Assembly: GCA_902595125.1 (NCBI GenBank)
Contig: CACJOY010000001.1
Coordinates: 62,001-126,000 of the forward strand
DNA from: an uncultured Pelagibacteraceae bacterium
GTDB lineage: Bacteria > Pseudomonadota > Alphaproteobacteria > Pelagibacterales > Pelagibacteraceae
Direction of reading: 5' to 3'
DNA: 64,000 nt
The translations under genes and the position numbers were made by a program. How positions within the stretch are numbered: the first letter of the stretch is position 1; every line of letters starts with the position of its first letter. Shown here one piece after another: positions 9,314 through 19,400 of the stretch. The notes under the pieces were generated by a model. That model saw only the letters and a program-made list of their open reading frames with translations, did no database searches and had not been told where the DNA came from.

Positions 9314-9931
9314 ATGACAAAAAGATTAAACTCCAAACATAAAGTAGACAGAAGATTGAAGGTAAATCTTTGGGGAAGACCTAAGAGTCCATTTAATACA
9401 CGAGCTTACGGTCCTGGTCAGCACGGTCAATCTAAAACTTCCAAACCATCTGATTATGGAATTCAACTTCAAGCAAAACAAAAATTAAAAGCATATTACG
9501 GTAATATAAATGAAAGACAATTTAGAAATATATATAAAAAAGCAAGTATGCTTAAAGGTGACACAAGTGAGAACTTAATTGGATTACTTGAGAGAAGATT
9601 AGATGCAGTAATTTATAGAGCAAAGTTTGCTACTACCATTTTTTCTGCAAGACAGTTAATTAATCATGGTCATGTAAAAGTTAATGGTAAAAAAGTAAAT
9701 ATTGCTAGCTATTCAGTAAAAGAAGAGGACTCAATTGAAATAAGAGATAAGTCAAAAGAACTTGCAATTGTCGATATTGCTCTAGCAAATAAGGAAAGAG
9801 AGACACCAGAATATATTCAGATGGATGAAAAAAATAAAAAATTTAAATTTGTTAGAGTCCCTAAATTTGAAGAAGTTCCTTACCCAATAGTAATGGAACC
9901 TAATTTAGTTATAGAATATTATTCTAGATAA
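9314..9931 (+). CDS. rpsD: 30S ribosomal protein S4
   Basis: A 205-residue S4, the primary 16S rRNA-binding protein that nucleates assembly of the small-subunit body. It has the N-terminal [19 protein letters not shown] region and a C-terminal S4 RNA-binding domain at about 92-155 ([27 protein letters not shown]). The length is normal. It is a stand-alone S4, not part of the alpha operon with rpoA. A good promoter lies immediately upstream. Confidence 0.98.
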   Translation: MTKRLNSKHKVDRRLKVNLWGRPKSPFNTRAYGPGQHGQSKTSKPSDYGIQLQAKQKLKAYYGNINERQFRNIYKKASMLKGDTSENLIGLLERRLDAVIYRAKFATTIFSARQLINHGHVKVNGKKVNIASYSVKEEDSIEIRDKSKELAIVDIALANKERETPEYIQMDEKNKKFKFVRVPKFEEVPYPIVMEPNLVIEYYSR

Positions 9932-9936
9932 TTAAA

Positions 9937-10539
9937 TTGATAAGCCGAACATCAAAAACACATATTGAAAACCTTCTTTCAACAAAAAAAGATTGGAAAA
10001 TTCTAGATATTGGTTGTGGATATAGTGCTAATAATTATGCAACAACTATTTGTGACGTTCAAGATCTCTCTAATTTTTATAAAGATAGAAATTTTGTAAT
10101 TCTAGAAAATAATGATTTACCCTTTGATGATAATCATTTTGATTTTGTTATTTCCAGTCATGTTATGGAACATGTAAAAGATCTTGAACATTTTATTAAA
10201 GAAATACAGAGAGTTTCTAAAAAAGGTTATATTGAATTACCAACTAAACTTGAAGATAATTTAGTTTTTGAGAATAAAAAAGAGCACCTTTGGCAAATGG
10301 ACTTTGATGATGTAAATCATAAATTATTAATTTCAAAAAAAATTCAATTCTTAGAACCTGTTTTAACAGTTTCAACAATCCAAAAAATGCGTGAATATTT
10401 TAGATCAAGTCTTATTTTAGAATTATTTTGGGAAAATAAAATTGAATATGAATTTATTGAAGTAAATCAAGATCGTAAAGATGCTTTAAATTTGATAACA
10501 TTGTTGAGAAAATTTATTTCTAAAAAATTAAGAAAATAA
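9937..10539 (+). CDS. SAM-dependent methyltransferase (type 11 family)
   Basis: The 200-residue protein has a class I methyltransferase core: motif I ILDIGCGYSANNYA (about 22-35), LPFDDNHFDFVISSHVMEHV (motifs II-III) and an acidic residue after strand 2. The substrate cannot be read from sequence. The only usable start is TTG 9937; the next in-frame Met is inside the core. It begins 5 bp after rpsD, so it probably relies on the rpsD transcript and is weakly translated. Similar small methyltransferases often act on lipids or glycans, but nothing here decides this. Confidence 0.75.
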   Translation: MISRTSKTHIENLLSTKKDWKILDIGCGYSANNYATTICDVQDLSNFYKDRNFVILENNDLPFDDNHFDFVISSHVMEHVKDLEHFIKEIQRVSKKGYIELPTKLEDNLVFENKKEHLWQMDFDDVNHKLLISKKIQFLEPVLTVSTIQKMREYFRSSLILELFWENKIEYEFIEVNQDRKDALNLITLLRKFISKKLRK

Positions 10540-10551
10540 TTATATAATTTT

Positions 10552-11298
10552 ATGTATATTTTAGGTGATATAGGTAATTCTGAGACTAAAATTTATTTGG
10601 TTAATTCAAATAAAAAAATTATCAAAAGAATCAATATTCCATCAAAGAATATAAATTTAAATACTCTAAAAAAAAAACTTAATAAGTTGACAAATAATTT
10701 TAAAGGAATTAATAAAATATTATTCTGTAGTGTAGTTCCTAAAACATTTTTTTTGATAAGAAAATTCTTTAAAAAAAATACAAAAATAAGATGTCATGAA
10801 GTAAAAGATCTTAATTTAACATCGATGATTAATATTGATGTTAATTTTAAACAAGTAGGTTCAGACAGAATTACTAATGCTATAAGTGTAATAAATAATA
10901 AAAATAATTTTATAATTTTAGACTTTGGAACCGCAACAACTTTTGACGTAGTGATTAAAAATTCTTATAAAGGAGGCGTCATTGCTCCTGGAATAAAATT
11001 ATCTTTAAATACCCTTTCAGATAAGGCGACATTAATACCAAAGATTAATTTAAAAAAAATTAATAAGATTATTGGTAAAAATACTGTTACTGCTGTAAGG
11101 TCGGGTTTTTTTTGGGGATATTCAGGTTTAATAGATAATATAATTGGATTAATTAAGAGTGAGAATAAAAAAAATTTTAATACAATAATTACAGGTGGTT
11201 TATCAAACTTATTCAAATCATCGATTAAAACTAAAGTAAAACAAAACAAAGATATAACAGTTAAAGGTTTAATAAAAATTTCAAGGTTAATTAATTAG
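10552..11298 (+). CDS. coaX: Type III pantothenate kinase
   Basis: CoaX phosphorylates pantothenate, the first step of coenzyme A synthesis, and is not inhibited by CoA. The 248-residue protein shows the ASKHA-fold phosphate loop DIGNSETKI (about 5-13), GSDRITNA, DFGTATTFDVV and GGVIAPGIKLS. It belongs to the BAF/CoaX family. It sits one base before the RNase J gene, an adjacency also common in other alphaproteobacteria. Confidence 0.92.
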   Translation: MYILGDIGNSETKIYLVNSNKKIIKRINIPSKNINLNTLKKKLNKLTNNFKGINKILFCSVVPKTFFLIRKFFKKNTKIRCHEVKDLNLTSMINIDVNFKQVGSDRITNAISVINNKNNFIILDFGTATTFDVVIKNSYKGGVIAPGIKLSLNTLSDKATLIPKINLKKINKIIGKNTVTAVRSGFFWGYSGLIDNIIGLIKSENKKNFNTIITGGLSNLFKSSIKTKVKQNKDITVKGLIKISRLIN

Positions 11299-11299
11299 T

Positions 11300-12958
11300 A
11301 TGAAAAATGAGTTGTTATTTTGCCCATTAGGTGGTGCAGGTGAAATCGGGGCCAATATGAATTTGTATGCTTATGGTAAACCAGGTGAACATAAATGGAT
11401 CATGGTCGATATAGGTGTAACATTTGCTGATGACTCGCTTCCAGGCATTGATTTGATTTATCCTGACCCTGGTTTTATTATTGACAAAAAAGATGATCTT
11501 TTAGGTATAGTATTAACACACGCTCACGAAGATCACATCGGAGCAATTGCACATTTATGGCCAAAATTACAATGCAGAATATTTGCAACACCATTTACTG
11601 CTGTTTTAATAACAGAAAAATTTAGAGAAAAAAAAATTGATATCACTAACTTTTTAAAGATCGTTGAGCTGAATGGAAGTATTAATTTAGATCCATTTAA
11701 AATAGATTATGTAGCGATGACACATTCAATATTAGAACCAAATGGTTTAAGGATTGAAACTCCTGCTGGAGTTGTTTTGCATACAGGTGACTGGAAAATA
11801 GATGAAAATCCATTAGTTGGTGGAAATATGGATATCAATAAACTTAAAAAAATTGGAGATGAAGGAGTTATTGCAATGATTTGCGACTCTACAAATATTT
11901 TTTCAGTAGGTAGATCTGGTTCTGAGGAGACCGTTAGAAAAAGTTTACTTAAAATAATGGAAAGATTAAATAAGAGAATTATCGTGACTTCTTTCGCATC
12001 AAATGTGGCTAGAATGGAAAGCATTTTTCATTGTGCAGAAAAAACAAATAGACAAATATCTCTTGTTGGAAGATCAATGCATAGAATTTATAAAGCTGCA
12101 AGACAATGCGGTTATTTAAAAAATGTAATAGAACCAATAGATCCAAGAGAAGCAAAAAATATATCTAGAGAAAAAATTGTATATTTATGTACAGGCAGCC
12201 AAGGTGAACCTATGGGTGCGATGATGAGAATTTCAGGTTATACACATCCCGATGTGTTTATAGAAGAGGGCGACACAGTAATTTTTTCTTCAAAAATAAT
12301 ACCTGGGAATGAAAAAAAACTTTACAAATTACACAACCAGTTAGTTAAAGATGGGATAGAAGTTATTTCAGAAGAAAATGAATTTGTTCACGTTTCAGGT
12401 CATCCGAATAGAGATGAAATGAGAGATATGTATAATTGGATAAAACCAAAATGTGTGATTCCAGTTCATGGCGAGCATCGACATTTAATGGAACATGTAA
12501 ATTTTGCAAAAGAAATGCAAGTTCCACATCCTATTTTAATCGAAAATGGTGATATTATAAAATTATCTCCTAATGAAGAACCTAAAATATCTGATAAAGC
12601 TCCTAGTGGAAGATTATATTTAGATGGAAATATTAGTGTTGAGGAAGACTCGCAGTCAATCAAAGATAGAAAAAACTTAGGTGCAAATGGATATCTTGAA
12701 GTAACAATTATGATAAACTCTAAGGGAAATATCCACAACAACCCTGTGATATCATATAAAGGCCTTCCTATTTATGATAATGAGGAATTTAATTATGGTC
12801 TAGAATATGAAATAGAAAAAACATCAAGGTCATTTAAGATTGCAAGTAAGCAACAGGAATATAATTTAATAGATGCACTAAAAATTGCTTGTAGAAAGTT
12901 TTCTAAAGAAAAAACTGGAAAAAAACCTTATACCAATATCAACCTTGTTCGAATTTAA
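11300..12958 (+). CDS. rnj: Ribonuclease J
   Basis: A 552-residue metallo-beta-lactamase/beta-CASP nuclease. The metal motif HAHEDH (His74, His76, Asp78, His79) is intact, with further ligands around HTGDWKID and the C-terminal PVHGEHRHL. RNase J performs 5'-3' exonuclease and endonuclease steps of mRNA decay and rRNA maturation. The last base of the gene is the first base of the following small membrane protein gene. Confidence 0.95.
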   Translation: MKNELLFCPLGGAGEIGANMNLYAYGKPGEHKWIMVDIGVTFADDSLPGIDLIYPDPGFIIDKKDDLLGIVLTHAHEDHIGAIAHLWPKLQCRIFATPFTAVLITEKFREKKIDITNFLKIVELNGSINLDPFKIDYVAMTHSILEPNGLRIETPAGVVLHTGDWKIDENPLVGGNMDINKLKKIGDEGVIAMICDSTNIFSVGRSGSEETVRKSLLKIMERLNKRIIVTSFASNVARMESIFHCAEKTNRQISLVGRSMHRIYKAARQCGYLKNVIEPIDPREAKNISREKIVYLCTGSQGEPMGAMMRISGYTHPDVFIEEGDTVIFSSKIIPGNEKKLYKLHNQLVKDGIEVISEENEFVHVSGHPNRDEMRDMYNWIKPKCVIPVHGEHRHLMEHVNFAKEMQVPHPILIENGDIIKLSPNEEPKISDKAPSGRLYLDGNISVEEDSQSIKDRKNLGANGYLEVTIMINSKGNIHNNPVISYKGLPIYDNEEFNYGLEYEIEKTSRSFKIASKQQEYNLIDALKIACRKFSKEKTGKKPYTNINLVRI

Positions 12959-13203
12959 TGAGTGGTACAGGATTAGCCATAATCTATATTATAATATGGT
13001 GGATCATTTTTTTTGCTATTCTACCAATAGATGTTGAAAGAAAAAAAATGATCAAAGTTGAAGGGGAAGATCCAGGTTCTCCAGAAAATCCAAAAATGTG
13101 GAAGAAGTTCATTTATTGTACAGTAATAACAACGATTTTGTTCATTATTATTTATCTATTAATGAAATTTGAATATTTGAATTTAAGAAATATAATCATT
13201 TAG
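12958..13203 (+). CDS. DUF1467 family small membrane protein
   Basis: An 81-residue protein with two predicted transmembrane helices (about 6-24 and 54-73) flanking a short polar loop that contains GEDPGSPENP. This matches DUF1467, a small alphaproteobacterial family of unknown function commonly found between the RNase J gene and proS. It overlaps rnj by one base and precedes proS by one base, so it is almost certainly co-transcribed with them. Confidence 0.82.
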   Translation: MSGTGLAIIYIIIWWIIFFAILPIDVERKKMIKVEGEDPGSPENPKMWKKFIYCTVITTILFIIIYLLMKFEYLNLRNIII

Positions 13204-13204
13204 T

Positions 13205-14539
13205 ATGTATATTTCTAAATCTTTTATTCCTATTCTTAAAAATAATCCATCAGAGGCAAAAATCAAATCTCATCAATTAATGTTAAGAGTTGGAATGATC
13301 AAGCAATCATCGGCTGGTATCTATTCTTGGCTACCATTGGGTTTTAAAGTAATGAAAAAAATTGAAAAAATCGTAAGAGAAGAGCAAGATAAAATTGGTG
13401 CACAAGAAATTTTGATGCCAACTATTCAATCTAGTGAGATTTGGAAAGAAAGTGGAAGATACGAAGATTACGGTGAGGAAATGCTTAGGATTAAAGATCG
13501 TCAAGATCGTGAAATGCTTTATGGACCCACAAATGAAGAACTTGTAACTGATATATTTAGATCATCAATCAAATCTTATAAGTCTTTACCCCAACTGTTA
13601 TACCATATTCAATGGAAGTTTAGAGATGAAATTAGGCCAAGATTTGGAATAATGAGGTGTAGAGAATTTTATATGAAGGATGCATATTCATTTGATATAA
13701 CAGATGAAGAGGCATTGTTTTCATATAATAAATTTTTTTTGTCTTACTTAAAAACTTTTAAAAGATTAGATTTAACTGCAATTCCAATGGCTGCTGATAC
13801 TGGACCAATAGGTGGAAATCTTTCTCATGAGTTTATTATTTTAGCTGAAACAGGTGAAAGTAAAATTTTTACTGATAAAAGAATTTTTAATTTAGATAGC
13901 AATGAGTCAAAATTGGAAAAAAAATCTTTAGAAAACTTAAGAAAAAAATATGAAAATTTTTATTCCGTCACTGATGAAAAATTTGACAAAGATGAATTTG
14001 AAAAAAAAGTATCAGAGGAAAATCGTTTAATAACTAAAGGCATAGAAGTTGGTCACATATTCTATTTTGGTGATAAATATTCTAAACCTATGGAGGCATC
14101 TGTTGATTTGCCTGGAGGAAAAAAAGATTTTGTTAAAATGGGTTCATATGGAATAGGTGTTTCAAGACTTGTTGGTGCAGTAATAGAGGCAAAATATGAT
14201 GAAAAAAATGAAATCATGAAATGGCCTATTTCAATTGCACCATACGATATAGCAATAATTCCTATGATAAATAAGAATAATATGACAGCTTTAGAAAAGG
14301 CAAATAACATCCATTTAGAGCTTAATAAAAATAATATAGACACAATTATTGATGATACCGATGAAAATTTTTCCTCTAAAATAAAAAAAATGAATTTAAT
14401 TGGTGCACCATATCAAATTATTATAGGTAAACAGTCAGATGGAGATCTATTAGAATTTAAAGAAGTTGGGGGAGTATCCCAAAAACTAAAATTAAAAGAT
14501 ATAATTAATTTAATTACTGAAAAAAAAATAAAAAATTGA
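13205..14539 (+). CDS. proS: Prolyl-tRNA synthetase (short alphaproteobacterial type)
   Basis: A class II aminoacyl-tRNA synthetase of 444 residues. It has an N-terminal catalytic core with motif 2 (QWKFRDEIRPRFGIMRCREF, about 140-160), motif 3 (GSYGIGVSRLVGAVIE, about 312-327) and a C-terminal HGTP anticodon-binding domain. It lacks the roughly 180-residue editing insertion of the E. coli enzyme, as is usual in alphaproteobacteria. Removal of mischarged Ala-tRNA-Pro would need a free-standing editing protein, which is not seen here. Its stop codon overlaps the following TTG start. Confidence 0.95.
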   Translation: MYISKSFIPILKNNPSEAKIKSHQLMLRVGMIKQSSAGIYSWLPLGFKVMKKIEKIVREEQDKIGAQEILMPTIQSSEIWKESGRYEDYGEEMLRIKDRQDREMLYGPTNEELVTDIFRSSIKSYKSLPQLLYHIQWKFRDEIRPRFGIMRCREFYMKDAYSFDITDEEALFSYNKFFLSYLKTFKRLDLTAIPMAADTGPIGGNLSHEFIILAETGESKIFTDKRIFNLDSNESKLEKKSLENLRKKYENFYSVTDEKFDKDEFEKKVSEENRLITKGIEVGHIFYFGDKYSKPMEASVDLPGGKKDFVKMGSYGIGVSRLVGAVIEAKYDEKNEIMKWPISIAPYDIAIIPMINKNNMTALEKANNIHLELNKNNIDTIIDDTDENFSSKIKKMNLIGAPYQIIIGKQSDGDLLEFKEVGGVSQKLKLKDIINLITEKKIKN

Positions 14540-15768
14540 TTTCTACACTAGAAAAAGAGATTACACTTAGGTTTCTTAAAGCCAGAAAAAAAGATGGTTT
14601 TTTAAATGTAATTTCGATTTTTTCTTTTATCGGAATAAGTTTAGGTGTTGCAGTTTTGATAATTGTAATGTCTGTTATGAATGGATTTAGGTCTGAGCTG
14701 ATTAATAAAATTGTCGGCTTTAACGCGCATATAACAGTAGAGCCTTATGAAAAATATATAAACCCTGATAATTTTAATAATCCACAATTAAATTCTATTA
14801 GTGAAAATTTAATATCAAGTAATACAGGTGAAGCAATTATAATTCAGAAAGATATATCGAAAGGAGTAGTTTTACGAGGCTACACTAAAGAGGATTTCTC
14901 GAAGTTAAAAATAATAAAAGATAAAACTTTTATAGGTGATAGAAATAATTTAACAAAAAATTATATATCAATAGGAAAAGAATTAAGTTTTACCCTTGGA
15001 CTTAAAATGGGTGATGACGTTACAATAATGTCATCATCAGGAGTTGAAACAATTATAGGTAATCTTCCAAAAAAGAAAAAATTTACAGTTATATCTCTTT
15101 TTGAAAGTGGTTTAGCTGATTTTGATAACAATGTTGCTTTTATAAATTTAGATACTTTGGATGAGTTTTTTAATTCAACTAAAGATGATAGAAATTTAGA
15201 GATCTATCTTAAAAATCCTCAAAATATTGAAAATCAAAAATACATTGTTCAAAAAATTTTTCCAAATGAATTTGTTTATAGTTGGGCAGATACAAATAGT
15301 TCATTATTCTCTGCATTAAAAGTAGAAAGAAATGTAATGTTCATTATTTTATCTCTTATAATAATTGTTGCTGCTTTCAATATTATTTCAGGGCTAACAA
15401 TATTAGTTAAAAATAAAACTCGAGATATAGCAATTTTAAAATCAATAGGGGTTTTAAATAAATCAATTGTTAAAATATTTTTTTTAATTGGTGTAATAAT
15501 CGGTACTACCTCAACTATTTTTGGGATTATTTTAGGTATAACATTTTCAATATATGTAGAAAATCTAAGACAATTCTTAAGCACTGTTTTTAATATAAGT
15601 TTATTTCCTGAAGAAATATATTTTTTAAGTTCAATGCCTTCAGAAATAAATTTTCTCTCTATATTTATTATTTCTATGTGCTCAATATTTATAACGGTTA
15701 TAGTTTCTATATTTCCAGCACGTAAAGCAGCCAAACTTGATCCAATCAAAGCACTAAAATATGAATAG
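14536..15768 (+). CDS. lolC: Lipoprotein-releasing ABC transporter permease (LolC/LolE type)
   Basis: A 410-residue FtsX/MacB-type permease with one N-terminal membrane helix (about 23-45), a large periplasmic domain and three C-terminal helices (about 267-290, 315-340, 370-395). It ends with FPARKAAKLDPIKALKYE, the classic LolC/E tail. With LolD it would extract outer-membrane lipoproteins from the inner membrane. Only one permease gene is present, as in alphaproteobacteria that use a single LolC/E-type subunit (LolF-like). The start is TTG 14536, overlapping the proS stop by 4 bp. Confidence 0.9.
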   Translation: MISTLEKEITLRFLKARKKDGFLNVISIFSFIGISLGVAVLIIVMSVMNGFRSELINKIVGFNAHITVEPYEKYINPDNFNNPQLNSISENLISSNTGEAIIIQKDISKGVVLRGYTKEDFSKLKIIKDKTFIGDRNNLTKNYISIGKELSFTLGLKMGDDVTIMSSSGVETIIGNLPKKKKFTVISLFESGLADFDNNVAFINLDTLDEFFNSTKDDRNLEIYLKNPQNIENQKYIVQKIFPNEFVYSWADTNSSLFSALKVERNVMFIILSLIIIVAAFNIISGLTILVKNKTRDIAILKSIGVLNKSIVKIFFLIGVIIGTTSTIFGIILGITFSIYVENLRQFLSTVFNISLFPEEIYFLSSMPSEINFLSIFIISMCSIFITVIVSIFPARKAAKLDPIKALKYE

Positions 15769-16438
15769 TTTAATTCATCTTAAAAATATAAATAAATCTT
15801 TCGATACTTTTAAGAAAATAAAAGTATTGAGTAAAGTTTCATATAAATTTAAAAAAGGAAAAATTTATTCTCTCATGGGCCCCTCAGGATCTGGAAAATC
15901 AACTTTATTAAATCTGATTTCATTGATTGATAGACCAAGTTCTGGATCTATCTATTTAGAAAAAGAACAAATTAATTTTGATGAGTCTAATAAAAATGAT
16001 ATTTTAAGGGCCAATAAAATCGGTATTATTTATCAACAAGATAACTTACTTTCAGATTTTACTGCTCTTGAAAATATATATCTTTCAAGTCTTGCGGCAG
16101 AAAATGACAAAAATATATCAATAATCAAAGCAAAAACTATGCTTAGAAAAGTTGGTCTTACGAATAGAGCTGACCATTATCCATCTCAACTTTCTGGAGG
16201 AGAAAAACAGAGAGTTTCAATAGCAAGAGCATTAATTAATAATCCTCAAATAATTTTAGCAGATGAACCTACTGGAAGTTTAGATATGGAGACAGCAAAG
16301 GGGATCTTTAGTATTTTAAAAAAACAGATAAATAAAGATCGATTGATTATATTTGCAACCCATAATAGATTTTTTGCTAATAAGGCAGATTGCTTATTGG
16401 AAATAGTTAATGGTAATATAAAAACCATTAATGGCTGA
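15761..16438 (+). CDS. lolD: Lipoprotein-releasing ABC transporter ATPase
   Basis: A 225-residue ABC ATPase of the LolD/MacB group. Walker A is GPSGSGKST (40-48), the signature is LSGGEKQR (about 145), Walker B is IILADEPTGSLD, and the switch His is in FATHNR. It overlaps the permease gene by 8 bp and dnaE by 8 bp, so the exporter and polymerase genes are probably translationally coupled. Confidence 0.93.
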   Translation: MNSLIHLKNINKSFDTFKKIKVLSKVSYKFKKGKIYSLMGPSGSGKSTLLNLISLIDRPSSGSIYLEKEQINFDESNKNDILRANKIGIIYQQDNLLSDFTALENIYLSSLAAENDKNISIIKAKTMLRKVGLTNRADHYPSQLSGGEKQRVSIARALINNPQIILADEPTGSLDMETAKGIFSILKKQINKDRLIIFATHNRFFANKADCLLEIVNGNIKTING

Positions 16439-19400
16439 GTCTAAAATTCAAAATTTTAACCATTTAAAAATTCATTCTCAATTTTCGATATGTGAGGGTG
16501 CTGTCAAGATTGATGATCTAAGAGATTATCTAAAAGAAAATAACGCTAAATCAATTGCTTTGTGTGACACTTCTAATTTGTGTGGAGCATTAGAGTTTGC
16601 TGAAAAAATTTCAAAAGTTGGTACACAACCAATTATTGGTACCCAGATAAATTTTAGATATGGTGAAACTACAGGTTTATTACCATTATATGCTTTAAAT
16701 GAAGGAGGTTACAAAAGAATAATTGAGCTATCATCGTTATCATATTTAAAGAATGATGAACTCTCTGATCCTCATTTAGATTTAAATGAATTATTCAAAA
16801 AAAATAATGGTGTTTGTTTATTCTCAGGCACTATTAATGGTTTATTTGGTCAATTATTTGATAAGGGCAAATTCAATGATATTAAAGAATTATACACTAA
16901 ATTAAAATCTATATATAGTGATTCTTTTTATATTGAAATTCAAAGACATGGAGATTTAAATGAAGTTGGCTTTGAAAAATTTAATCTAACAAAATCATTA
17001 GAATTAGAAATCCCAATAATCGCAACTAACGAGGTCTTCTATTTGGATAAAAGTATGCATGAAGCTCACGATGCTTTAATTTGTATTAAAAATAAGACAT
17101 ATATAAATGAAAAAAATAGAACTAGATTTAGTAATCAACATTATTTTAAAAAAAATTCTGAAATGTCAGAATTATTTGCTGACTTACCAGAAGCTTTAGA
17201 AAATAACTATAATTTTCCATTACGTTGTAGTTACAGACCTTTATTTTCCAAACCTATTCTTCCAAATATAAGTTCAGAAAAAGATGGAGATGCTGATAAA
17301 ACTTTAAAAAAAAATTCTTTAGATGGTTTAAATGAAAAATTTAGAAAATTCTTTCATATTGAAAACGATAAGCTCAAAGCAAACAAGGATTATTTAAATT
17401 ATAAAGATAGACTTGACCATGAGTTAGCTATTATTACTGAGATGAAATATGCAAGTTATTTCCTCATTGTTTCTGATTACATTAAATGGGCAAAAGAAAA
17501 TGATATACCTGTTGGACCAGGACGTGGATCTGGTGCTGGTTCATTAGTTGCATGGTGTTTGTCAATTACAGATGTTGATCCTATAAAGTTTAATTTGATT
17601 TTTGAAAGATTTTTAAACCCTGATCGTATTTCAATGCCTGATTTTGATATAGACTTTTGTGAGGAAAAAAGAGATTTAGTTTTTGAGTATTTAACAAAAA
17701 AATATAAAGAGAGCGTTGCTCATATAATTACATTTGGAAAACTTAAAGCTAGAATGGTTATAAGAGATGTTGGGAGAGTACTAGGTTTGGCATATGGATT
17801 TGTGGATAGTATATCAAAAATGATCCCCTTTGATCCATCGAGACCTCAAAATTTAAGTGAATGTATAGCTGGTGAACCAAGATTACAAAAATTAATCAAT
17901 GAGGACGCAAGAGTAAAAAAACTTACTGATCTATCTTTAAAATTAGAAGGTTTAAATAGAAATGTTGCAACTCATGCTGCGGGCGTAGTTATCGCAGATA
18001 AGAAATTAACTGAAATAGTACCACTTTACAAAGATTCTAGTGCTGAACTTTTATTACCATCCACTCAATTTGATATGTACTCTGCAGAGAACGCAGGATT
18101 AATCAAGTTTGATTTTTTAGGTTTAAAAACTTTAACAGTAATAAGTAATACACAAAAATTAATAAGAAAAAGTAATAAAGATTTTGATATTGAGAATATA
18201 AGCTTTGAAGATCAAAAAGTTTTTGATTTATTGTCTACAGGCAAAACTGTTGGATTATTTCAAATTGAGAGTTCTGGCATGAGAGAAGCTCTAATCCAAA
18301 TGAAGCCAAATCATATTGAGGATATAATTGCCCTGGTAGCTCTTTACAGACCAGGTCCTATGAGCAATATTCCAACTTATAATGACTGTAAACATGGCAA
18401 ACAAACGCCTGATTATTTACACCCTCTTCTTGAAGATATTTTAAAACCAACATATGGAGTAATAATTTATCAGGAGCAAGTCATGCAAATTGCTCAAAAG
18501 TTGTCAGGATTTACTGCAGGTCAGGCAGACATTTTAAGACGAGCAATGGGAAAAAAAAAAAGAGCTGAACTCGAAAAACAGAAACAAAGTTTTATTGCCG
18601 GAGCTGTAAAAAATGGAATTAGTAAAGATATTGCAGCAGGAATATTTTTAAAAATTGAGCCTTTTGCAGAGTATGGTTTTAATAAGAGTCATGCCGCAGC
18701 ATACGCTATCATTTCATATCAAACAGCTTTTTTAAAAAACTATTATCCAAAAGAATTTATAGCAGCATCAATGACAATGGATATTTCAAATCAAAATAAA
18801 TTGAGTGAATTTTATGAGGAACTAAAAAGATTAAACATAGAAATTATTAGACCTGATATTAATGAATGTTTTGCAGACTTTAGAACAGAAAACAAAAAAT
18901 TTTATTATGCTTTAGGTGGTATTAAAGCTGTGGGTTATGAAGCTATATCAAATATTGTTAATGAAAGGTTAAAAAATGGAAAATTTAAATCTATTACGGA
19001 CTTTTTAAATCGTATAAAGCCAAAAGATATCAATAAACTTCAATTAGAAGGTCTAGTTAAAGCTGGTGCATTTGATAAATTTAACTCGAATAGACAATCA
19101 ATATTTAATTCAATACCAAATTTGATAACTAAGTCAAAAAATATTTTTGAAAATAAAATTGCCAATCAAATAGATTTATTTGGAGAAAACGAGAATCAAG
19201 AAAATGAAATAATTACAAATATAGATGATTGGAAATTTGAAGATAGATTGGCTAAAGAATTTGAAGCAGTTGGTTTCTTTATTTCTGACCATCCTTTAAA
19301 TCAATATAAAGAAATATTCGATGATTATAATATTATTGATTATCAAACATTTAATAATAATGATGATTTAAAAAACACAAATATAGCTGCAACTTTATTG

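Noticed and set aside
10543-10548. Perfect TATAAT just before coaX
   Set aside because: Only 3 nt separate it from the start codon, so transcription would begin inside the gene. No -35 box is present and such matches are common at this base composition.
11707-12024. 105-codon open frame on the minus strand inside the RNase J gene
   Set aside because: Shadow of the coding frame of RNase J; no start signal or recognisable motif.
15276-15749. 157-codon open frame on the minus strand opposite the lolC-type gene
   Set aside because: It lies wholly inside a well-supported membrane protein gene, has no recognisable domain, and its hydrophobicity mirrors the opposite strand. Long antisense frames are expected in this A+T-rich composition.
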